Shown here one piece after another: positions 18,203 to 27,500 of a stretch of DNA of 64,000 nt. Positions within the stretch are counted from its first letter, which is position 1, and each line of letters begins with the position of its first letter. The translations under genes were made by a program, and so were the position numbers. A model generated the notes under the pieces. The model did no database searches. It was not told the origin of the DNA and saw only the letters and a list, made by a program, of their open reading frames with translations. The stretch is from Bursaphelenchus xylophilus (Eukaryota > Nematoda > Chromadorea > Rhabditida > Aphelenchoididae), in NCBI GenBank assembly GCA_904066235.2, contig CAJFCV020000002.1, positions 11,160,001-11,224,000 of the forward strand, written 5' to 3'.

Positions 18203-20202
18203 TCAGTCGTAGTTACCGGGAAATTCGAGTCTTGCAGCGACACTGGGGCCAAATTTTTCTCTGGTCCGTTCGATTTCAGCCTGAAAATTGAAAAATTATT
18301 TTTTTCGCACGGTGCAGTTGAAAAAAATTGAAATAAATTTGCACTGTGCTGAGGGCCAAGATAATGGCAAATTTTGCACAAGTGAATGAGAAATATACTG
18401 ACATACTATGCTGAAAACATCAAGCTCGAAATTTTACCAAAGGCTCTAAAAATCACGTTTCATTTTCCATGGCCGCACTGTGCAAAAAACGAAAAGAAAA
18501 ACTCACTCTTCCCGGCCATTTTGCATATGGATCCATTACAATTGGGTCTTCAGGTGCTGTAAGGTGGTCAAAAAGTCTACATATTGCCCTGCCAATTCCA
18601 CAAACCCAATCTATCGCATCTCCAATTGCATTCCCAATATTTCTTGTGATTCCGAGCTCTTCATTGACAATAAGAAGAAGATAACATGTTACCAGGATTA
18701 TTAGTAACTGTCGAACGGTTATATTTCCTGGAAAAATAAGGTCAGTAATTTTTCGAAACATTTGGAGACTTATGGAAGCTTTCGTATAAAATGTCACCCT
18801 TCGTATAAAATGTCACCCGCGCCTGATTTATGGACAGAAAATGTCGAATTTTGAGCATAACCTAGAAGGGAAAATTAAGTTCATGAATGATTTTTTGATA
18901 CTTCTAAAGAAGATTCTTCGTATAAAATGTCACCCGCAGTCTGCGCCCAGACAAAAGTGTGAAATAGTGAAAGTATTGAAGAGAACACTATTGTTCACGA
19001 AAAATATTAGTAGTTCATGTATTTTTCGCTTAATTTTGGAATCATAGCCTTACTAGGGAAGTGTACAAACGAACCCTCACCAAATGGCAAGTGATATACA
19101 CCATTGGAAAGCCCTTGAAAAATGATGCAAGATACCATTTTCATTTTTTGCAGAATGCCTTTCCGCGACGACATACTGTAAATTTCATTATTTTTAGGTC
19201 ATTTCGCAACAAAAATCTTTTTTTCTCTTGGGCAGGAAAAAATCCTCGAAGAGGGTTGCTTCAATAGTGCAGTGGTTGCTGAGCAGGCTGATAAGCCAAA
19301 CCAAGCTAGGTTCGATTCCCAGCTTGGGCAAAAACATTTTGCGTTCTTACAGTTAGGATAATATTTGAATTAAGCTTTTACAAACGCTTTAATTTTTCTA
19401 GAAAACGGTCGATTACGGTTAAAACCATCAAACTTACATGTTTTTCAAAATTAAAAAAAGTGAAAAGTGTTTTTTCACGTTATGGCTGTTTAAAACCAGT
19501 AAATATCATATGTAAAATGGTTTTACTGGCACGCGCCAAGCTCCATAATGATTCTTAGGCCAACCTAGCAGCAATATTTACCATTTAGCGTTTTGAAATA
19601 AGATTAATTTTGCGCCACAGCAGATATTGTAACTACTTAAGGGACAAATCAACCGTTTATAATTTTTTGCCCTGAGGCATTCTGCAAAAAATGAAAATGG
19701 TACCTTTCATCATTTTTCAAGGGCTTTCCAATGGTGTATAACACTTGCCATTTGGTGAGGGTTCGTTTGTACACTTCCCTAGTTAGGGGAAATTGCGCTT
19801 TTAAGTGAAAAATTGATAAAAAATTTTTTATTTTTGATGGAAAATTGATGCAGAACCAGGGGAAATAAAATAGAATTTTCCACCTACACCGTATTTTAAA
19901 ATTATTGCTGCTAACAGTAGTCCAATTATCTTTTATAAAAAAATTTTTTTTTCTTCAAATTTTTTGCATTTTTCTTATTTTTCCGTCAAACAATTGCTTT
20001 GAAAACAAAAAAATAGAGCTTACAATTTCGCATAAAGGCACTTACTATCCAAAAATCGTTTCCATCTCGTTGTCCGCTTCAATTTCCGAGCAGGTTCGGC
20101 CACATAAACAGGTGGATCGCTCTCCATCTTGTCCTCCTTGACTAAAGTCGAGTCCTGTGAGTAAACCGACTGGGTTTCGTCCGGCAATTTTTTGTAGTCC
20201 AT
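18203..20202 (-). CDS. MDY-family single-pass membrane protein B with PPxY motif
   Basis: Exons (minus) 20202-20046, 18727-18507, 18280-18203; phases 1 and 0; 151 aa. Exon 1 has exactly the same length (157 nt) as in gene A. The sequence starts MDYKKLPDETQSVYSQDSTL and has PPVY at residues 30-33, the same position as in A. The basic RTTRWKRFLDRNITVRQ precedes a hydrophobic segment (LLIILVTCYLLLIV). The C-terminal region is longer than in A and ends with an Arg/Glu-rich exon (AEIERTREKFGPSVAARLEF). Intron 1 holds a 730-bp MITE; intron 2 holds three GCAC-N-GTGC motifs; a cluster of the motif lies immediately upstream of the start codon. Confidence 0.8.
18296..18486. repeat. three GCAC-N-GTGC motifs in intron 2 of MDY gene B
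   Basis: GCACGGTGC (18308), GCACTGTGC (18342) and GCACTGTGC (18475). This is the leftmost reappearance of the motif after a 15-kb gap. Confidence 0.7.
19053..19782. mobile_element. PIF/Harbinger-like MITE (730 bp) with TTA target duplication
   Basis: Terminal inverted repeats begin CTAGGGAAGTGTACAAACGA and match the right end over roughly 90 bp, including AAATGGCAAGTG, GGAAAGCCCTTGAAAAATGA and GAAAATGGTA. The element is flanked by TTA on both sides (19050-19052 and 19783-19785), the usual PIF/Harbinger duplication. It contains no transposase and carries a tRNA-like sequence inside. It lies within intron 1 of MDY gene B. Confidence 0.75.
19265..19330 (+). pseudogene. tRNA-like sequence inside the Harbinger-like MITE
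   Basis: TAGTGCAGTGGTTGCTGAGC resembles an A-box arm and GGTTCGATTCCCAGC is a good B box. CTGATAAGCC lies where an anticodon arm would be. The structure does not close as a cloverleaf, so it is a relic or a Pol III promoter fragment. Confidence 0.4.
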
Positions 20203-20254
20203 TGGAAAATGTAGTCTAGAAAGATACAAGCTTTTGAAAAAAAATTGTTGATTT

Positions 20255-20775
20255 TTGCACGGTGCGAAGCAATTTGGAAAATCCGCACTGTGCGGAAAAA
20301 TAATCATCAAATTGCACTGTGCAGGGAGGAAAATTTCAGTTGAGATGTGAAAAATATTAAAGCTAAGACTCTTTCTCATCAAATTCTCAAAAAATTTTTT
20401 GATTTTTTAAAATACGATTAACCGGAATTTGTATTCAAAATTTTGCACTGTGCGGAAAAACAATCGTCAAATTGCACTGTGCAGGGTGGAAAATTTCAGT
20501 TGAAATGTGAAAAATGTTAAAGCTGAGACTCATCTGACCAAATTCTCAAAAACGTTTTTGATTTTTTAAAATACAGCTGGTCGAAATTTGTATTCAAAAA
20601 ATTGCACTGTGCGAAAAAATAATCTTCAAATTGCACTGTGCAGGGCGGAAACCTTCAATTGTAATGTAACAAATATTAAAAAAGAGACATCCTCTGACAT
20701 GTCTGAAAACAGTTTTTGGATTTTTTTAAAATACGAAACTTGGTACTTTGCGCCTAAAAAATTGCACTGTGCAAT
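20255..20775. repeat. GCAC-N-GTGC cluster upstream of MDY gene B, three ~165-bp units
   Basis: Each unit has two palindromes about 30 bp apart (GCACTGTGCGGAAAAACAAT, then TTGCACTGTGCAGGG), then GGAAAATTTCAGTTGA, GACTC...AAATTCTCAAAAA and TTTTTAAAATACG. Units begin near 20280, 20443 and 20600. The cluster starts about 60 bp upstream of the gene's ATG. Confidence 0.85.
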
Positions 20776-21384
20776 CAAAAAATCACTCTTCTAGAGGCTC
20801 AAAGCTTCAAAATAAAAGACCTGAAGGTCATTTAAACTCTCCGGAAACAAAGCAATTACTCATCGAAAATAAAATAAGGGCAGAAAAATCTGAAAATTTA
20901 GAGAAATTTTGAAAAAATTCCCTTGCGAGAGCGGTTAGTCACAAGGAAAATAAAAAAAATCGGAAAAGATAGTTGTGGCTGGAAAAGGCAAACAAAATTA
21001 TAATTCCTCTCATGAGCCTGTATTTACACTATCAGTCACGCTATTTTGTAATTTTAGGGCCTTGAGGAAAGTCAAAGTCAAAAAAAAATTAAATTTGGGC
21101 ATTTTGGTGCAAAAAAATTTTAATTTGCATATTCAAATTTTTATTTTAGAAAAAAAAATTAAAACTTTTTTGTCGAAAACTTGATTCTTGAAGTATTTGG
21201 CGACAATTAAAAAATAAAAAAAATTTTTTTTTTTTTTTTTTTTTTGAAAAAATTCAAATTTTTTCGAATACTCAGGTTTATTTCTGTATATACATGAACA
21301 ACATGGAATAATAATTACTGTAATTGCTTGAAATGCCCATGAATAATACATAAATCAAAGTAAAACAAGAAGAAATTTGTAAAA
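20776..21384. other. intergenic AT-rich DNA between MDY genes B and C
   Basis: No exon, RNA gene or clear repeat is visible apart from poly-A/T tracts. Confidence 0.4.
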
Positions 21385-23474
21385 TCAGTTTTTGTTGTCC
21401 AAAGCGTCCAGCTGATCGCGATACCTGGGGTCGTTTTCGATCTCACTTCTCCAGCGATACGTCTGAAAATCGAATTTTGTATTTTTTTTGACGAAAAACC
21501 CGATTTGAACATGCACAGTGCAAATTTCGAAACTTTTTTCTACCGCACAGTGCAAGGAAAAATATTCTTTTTTCGTCGCACAGTGCAAGCAGGAAAATTC
21601 TCTATTTTCGCACAGTGCAATGTCCAAAAGTTTTTGTTCCGCACAGTGCGTGCCGGTAAACTAAAATTTTGTTGCACCGTGCAAATTTCGAACCTTTTTT
21701 CTTCCGCACAGTGCAAGCAAAAAAATCTGATTTTGTCGCGCGATGCAAGAAAAAAGAAAATAATTTTTCGCACGGTGCGAAACAGGCGACAATTGTGGGT
21801 CACTTTCTTCTCGCACCGTGCAAAAAGAAAGATTGCGATTTCTGCACTGTGCAAAGTAAATTTTTTCAAATCACGCACTGTTCGAAAGCCAAAATAATTT
21901 TTCGCACTGTGCAGAGAAAAAAAATTGTAACTGTCGCACAGTGCATTACCAAAAATTTCCTTGTTTTGTTTTGCACGGTGCAAAATCCAAGACCGTTTCG
22001 TCCGCACGGTGCGACAGCCGAAAATGATTTTTTCGCACCGTGCAGTCGTCAAAAATAAGAAAAAAAATGTTTTTTATGGTGGCGTGAAAATTTTTCCACT
22101 TGTCTTTTTTGTTCTTTGCACTGTGCAAACTCTAAAAATTAAAAAAAAAAACTTTTTTAAAAAACTCACCTCCAATCCAGTCAACGGGTCTCTCACCAAA
22201 ATTGGTGATTTTTCGTATCCTAAAAGATTCGCCAGCCCTTCGCCAAACCGAGACATGACACGATCGCGCGCCCGACGAGCTTTGTAGCCAATACTGTACT
22301 CGGAATCAATGAACGAATATATAGAATAGACGAGAAGGACGATCAAGACGTGCTTCACAGTGATTTTAGCTGAAATTGAGGGATTATTTATTGATTATAA
22401 AGGTAATTTTAGCCAAAATTGGTTTTCCTCGAGAGGAACCCCTCGTTGAGAGGAACCCCTCATCGAGAGGAACCCCTCGTCGAGAGGAACCCCTCGCGAG
22501 GGGTTCCTCTCGATTTTTCCGAATATGGAGGAAATTTTTCGATGTAGGGGGTTTCGAGGGCGGGGATTTCAAAAATGATGTTAATTTTTTCTGATTTTTA
22601 CTTTTTTTCTTAACTAGTAGTGTTAAAAAGTAACTTTTTGAAATTTCTCTAAAAATACTGGATATAGGGGTTTTCGAGGGTGCTGATTTCGAAAATCATG
22701 TTAGCTTTCCTCTTTATAGTACTATCTGGTACTATGCAGTACGAGGTGAAAATATGGCTTTTGGCGTTAATGGTGTTGTTTTGACGCTTAGTACTCCTCA
22801 AAAACACGTTTTAAATAATTGGTACTGTTTAGTACTGTCTGGTACTATGTAGCACAAGGTAAAAATTTAGCCTTTAGGCGTTAGTGGTGTTGTTCTGTTG
22901 CTTAGTACTCCTATTTTCACCTTGTACTACATAGTACCAGACGGTACTAAACAGTACCAATTATTTAAAACGTGTTTTTGAGGAGTACTAAGCGTCAAAA
23001 CAACACCATTAACGCCAAAAGCCATATTTTCACCTCGTACTGCATAGTACCAGATAGTACTATAAAGAGGAAAGCTAACATGATTTTCGAAATCAGCACC
23101 CTCGAAAACCCCTATATCCAGTATTTTTAGAGAAATTTCAAAAAGTTACTTTTTAACACTACTAGGTAAGAAAAAAAGTAAAAATCAGAAAAAATTAACA
23201 TCATTTTTGAAATCCCCGTCATCGATTACCTCTATATCCAACATTTCCTACTCGGGGGTTCCTCTCAACGAGGGGTTCCTCTCAACAAGGGGTTCCTCTC
23301 GACGAGGGGTTCCTTTCGATGGCATTCGCCAAAATTGGGCTTACTCTGCAATAATTTCCTCAGTTTTTCGCATTTTCTTGGGGCTTTTGCCTCGGGCAAT
23401 GGAATATTTATTTTTTCCTCGAATTTCTCATTACCCTCCTCTTTGGAGGCCGCGTCCAGCTTTTGGTAGTCCAT
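21385..23474 (-). CDS. MDY-family single-pass membrane protein C (no PPxY)
   Basis: Exons (minus) 23474-23345, 22369-22170, 21462-21385; phases 1 and 0; 135 aa. The N-terminus MDYQKLDAASKEEGNEKFEE is shorter than in A and B and has no PPxY, only IPLPEAKAP. RKLLQTKITVKH precedes the TM segment (VLIVLLVYSIYSFI), matching T-K-V/I-T-V-R/K-H of gene A. The last exon (TYRWRSEIENDPRYRDQLDA) is charged. Intron 1 is almost wholly a giant palindrome; intron 2 is filled with GCAC-N-GTGC motifs; another motif cluster lies upstream. Loss of PPxY suggests functional divergence within the family. Confidence 0.8.
21510..22130. repeat. GCAC-N-GTGC cluster filling intron 2 of MDY gene C
   Basis: About 19 copies, spaced 25-40 bp, in all four centre variants (GCACAGTGC, GCACTGTGC, GCACCGTGC, GCACGGTGC). 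Spacers are AT-rich and mostly unrelated to one another, unlike the minisatellite arrays. Confidence 0.88.
22430..23325. repeat. giant ~900-bp palindrome forming most of intron 1 of MDY gene C
   Basis: The left arm (about 22430-22866) and right arm (about 22914-23325) are near-perfect complements, e.g. CTGGATATAGGGGTTTTCGA against TCGAAAACCCCTATATCCAG. The loop is about 48 bp (22867-22914). The outer ends hold tandem GAGAGGAACCCCTCGTC-type units. Intron splice sites are at 23344 and 22370, close to the stem base. Confidence 0.9.
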
Positions 23475-23549
23475 TGTGAATTTTCCCTAAAAATTACAGT
23501 AAGATTTGAGCTTGAAACTGAAGAAAATGCGGTACTTTTCCCGAAATTT

Positions 23550-23905
23550 TTCGCACAGTGCAAAAAAAATTTCTGCACAGTGCGAATAAAAAGGAAAAAA
23601 GATCCAAAATTTTCCGCACAGTGCGGAAGAGAAAATCAAAAAGCATCGCACAGTGCAAAGGGAGAGTCGAAGAAGCCTACTGCACTGTGCAAAACCGGCG
23701 ACAAAAATGGAATTTCATTGCACAGTGCGAATTGAGAAACGGAAAAACTTACTGCACTGTGCAAAAAATTTTTGCTGAATTTTCAGCCGCACTGTGCAAA
23801 ACTGGCGATAAAAAACAAAATTTTTTTGCACTGTGCAAAAAAATCTTCAAAATTATTGATTGCACGGTGCAAAAATCGATTTGAAAATACCGCACAGTGC
23901 AGACC
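23550..23905. repeat. GCAC-N-GTGC cluster upstream of MDY gene C
   Basis: About 13 copies spaced 20-40 bp, starting about 75 bp upstream of the gene's ATG (23474), the same arrangement as at gene B. Confidence 0.85.
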
Positions 23906-24536
23906 AAAAAACTTTTTTAGATTAAATTTGCAGTAGAAAAAAAAGTTTTGATCGAAAAAAGAGTCAAAAGACCTTGAAATTAAACGTTACTCATCGAAAA
24001 ATGGGGAAATAGGAATGTCTAAACAAATAAATAGTCGATTTTTTCTCGTAAAACGGAGATCAGATGGCTTAGAGAGCACAAAACATAAAAATAGACTGTA
24101 AAAATCAAATTACTTTATATCGAATTTCTCGGAATTGAAAATAAATTTGGTTTCAGAACCGGTTTTTGATTTAGAAGCTTTTTTTTGAAAAAAAAAATGT
24201 TTTGAGATTTTTTTATTTTTTAAAATATTTTTTTCAAAATTCGAGGGAAAAATCGAAAAATAAAACGCTTCTTTATAAACAAATCCACTAAAAAGCGAGA
24301 AATTCATGGCTGTTCTCTTTTGACACTTCGTTATATAAAAAAATCAATAGTGACATTTCGTCTCACAAAAAAATTTTTTTTGAAAAAGCGGATTTTTGTG
24401 TTTTTCAGAGAGATTACGATGATTTTACTACTGTTTTGGAGTGATATAACTTACCTATCAGAGAATTCTGACCTTATTTTAGGTAAACCACACCAAAAAT
24501 TTTTTTTTCCAAATTTTTCCACGAAAAAATCAAAAA
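23906..24536. other. AT-rich intergenic DNA between ast-1 3' end and MDY gene C
   Basis: Homopolymer-rich DNA; I see no exon or structured repeat. Confidence 0.4.
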
Positions 24537-24542
24537 TTTATT
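24537..24542 (-). terminator. poly(A) signal of ast-1
   Basis: AATAAA on the minus strand, 45 bp beyond the stop at 24589-24587. Confidence 0.6.
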
Positions 24543-24586
24543 ATCCAAACTAATCCATAAAGACTTTACAAAACATCTGGCGTATT

Positions 24587-27500
24587 TTACAAACATTTCG
24601 GGGTGTAGTTGGTCGAGTTGTACAACGAAAAATTGCGCGGTGCGCTCATATTCGTCGCCCCGAAGTTGCCGTAGCCCATAGCGCCGTTGAAGAAATTCGC
24701 GGACGGCTGGAAGCCCGGGTTGATGAAGCGATAGTTTTGCCACGAGGGGTGTTGCATGAGATCGTGCTGGAAACGGGCGGGATGCGTGAATAGGTCGGCC
24801 GACGCACCGTGCGCGGTTTGCGGGTGAAGGGCTTGGTAAATCCCTGAAAATGATGATTTATTGGGGGGATAACAGTTATAAAAGTGATGAAAAATGATAC
24901 AAATAGTTATATTATTGTCCGAAAAATCGAAATTGATAAAAAAAATTTTCAAAAAAATCCAAAATTTTTGAAATTTTTCGAAAAAAATTTCGAAAAAAAT
25001 TCGCTCAGAATTGGATGACACTTAGTGAAAATTCAATCTTCTTTGCTTTTTTTGAAAATCCAAAAAAATCGGGATTTTTTTTTGATTTTTCGTCTTAAAA
25101 ATATTGATGAGTCCCTCAACAAATCTTAATCTAAATTTATGTCAAGTTTCATCAAAATCTGACATCATTTTCTTTGATTTTTTCTCAAAATCCCAAAAAA
25201 TCCCTATTTTTTCAATTTTTCGGCCTAAAAATCATAATGATTTTTGGTAAATTGCTAGCTAAAAATCTCAAAAATCTTTCAAAAAATCCTCAATAGTCTA
25301 AATTTATGCCCAATTTCATCAAAATATGACGTCATTTTTTCATTTTTCCCACTTTTTCTTCAAAAAATCCCAAAAAAACTTCTTCCTACCTTGAAAATCG
25401 AATTTGTACGCATATCGTTTTCCATGGACCTTGGCCATGATATTTTTGTCATAATAGTATCGAAGAGCGCGACTCATCTTGTCGTAGTTCATGTTGGGCT
25501 TGCTCTTGCGTTCGCCCCAGCGGCGGGCAACTTCGTCCGGCTCGACCAGCTTGAACTCGCCTTGCGTGCCCTCCCACGTGATGGTGGAGGCGTTGCGGGA
25601 GTCGGACAGGAGCTCTAGCAGGAACTGCCAGAGCTGGATTTGTCCGCTGCCGGCGCTGGCCAGACGTTGCGAGGTGGGGCCGAGGATTTGGTAGGGATCT
25701 GAAAAAAGTTTCGATTTTTGAGGGGAAATGAGATTTTTTGATTTTTTTTTTGTATAATCTACATTGTCACGACTTCGCGTGCGAATTTGCATATTCCCAC
25801 GTAATGACCGACAAATTGGTATAAAAGGAAGAGAAATCGCCAATTATTATGATTATTTTGTGTTTGTTTTCCCGGTTGGAAGTTGCAATAAATGGTATTT
25901 CTACTGTAGTCTATTAGTATTGTGTCTATGGTCAGCTTGTGAAGTTGGTTCCTCAAGTATTGTGAGTTCATTTTTGAAGTTGTTGCCTAGATCATAATTA
26001 GTTGTGTTGTCGCTTGTTTCTGTTGTCCTTGTATTCGCATAGGGCTAGGGATCTTAGGTTGAACTAGATTAGGGACCCTTATTACTTGACCCATACCAAG
26101 GTCTTGACAACATGCAGTGGCGGATTTGATCCAGTGGCAAAAAACGTACCATTTTGCATCCGGGAAGCATCAAAAAACGTAGCAAAATACCTCCCTCTCC
26201 AAGTGAAAAAACTCCGATTTCAAAAGCGCGCCCTCTCTTTTTGTGAGGGCCCTTCAAAACGATGTTTTTTCAGTTAGAGAGGGAGGCATTTTGCCACATT
26301 TTTTGATACTTCCCGAATGCAAAATGGTAAGTTTTTTGCCACTGGATCAGGTCCGTCACTGTAGTATATAACGGTCCTGCGTGAGCTGACACGGAATGCC
26401 AAGGATTTCTCATGGTTTCAATTCGAATTTTTCTTAGCCTACGACCCTTGGCCTACGGCTCCGTTCGTAAAGTCGCTGGAGTGATTTTTGCGACATGCAC
26501 AGTGCAAAAAAACTTTTGTTTACTTCTGACTTGTAGTTGCCAAAGGAACCTCCGGCACCGCTTCCTGACCTCATCTAATATCCGCACCAGTTCGTAAATC
26601 TTGTTCAATTTTATTTGCGCATCTGCACCGGTTTTGGCGGCGAGAAGAAGAGGGCCGCCCTGTTTACTGTCGCCTAATCGCCCTCGAAGATGGTGTTATG
26701 ATCCGGCGCGGAAGCGAATCTGTGCAAATAACTCTCGTAACCGGGTTTTGAATTGTAAAATACGGCACTGCTTACAGGAATTTTGTCCCACCACGAAAAC
26801 TTGATTTTGATTAAAAATGGGATTTTTTTGGATAAAGAGCGATTTATTTTGCATAAAAAGTACCAGAGTGTGAAAATACAACGTGCACAGAGCTTTTTCA
26901 TTAAGCCTTTGGTCCCACCACGAAAACTTGATTTTGCCTAAAAACGGGATTTTTAGATAAAAAATGATGGTATATCGAATAAAATATTTAAAAGAGGTAA
27001 AATACGTTGCCTCGCAGTATTCCTTCCTGATTGATTTTGGATCCCTCAACCGTTAAATTGGTCTCACCACGAAAACTTGATTTTGCTTAAAAATGGAATT
27101 TTGGGGTTAAAAATGATGGGATATCAAATAAAATATTTAAAAGAGGTAAAATACGTCGTCTTTCGTCGTAATATCATGTAAAATAAGAAAACCTCCATGA
27201 TGAATTGGTCTCACCACGAAAACTTGAAAATGAAAAAATGTCATTTTTTTGGCCAAAAGTCATGATTTTTCCATATGACACACAGATATTTTACGCTACG
27301 AAGTGTATACAACTTGAGATTATTGCTTCTTGGTCTCACCACGAAAACTTGATATGTCCTAAAACTGGGTTTTTTCGACAGAAAATGATTTATTATTGAA
27401 CATGGATTTTCAAAATGGTAAAATACGGCAATAGCTGTCTAGTATTTCATATATTTTCGCCATGTTTTTCCTCAATTTCCCCCGCAAATTACGGTAGTCG

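Noticed and set aside
20588..23884. Open frames over the palindrome clusters near MDY genes B and C
   Set aside because: Low-complexity frames rich in HCTVQ/AQCK strings produced by the motif; the real exons in this region are short and splice-bounded.
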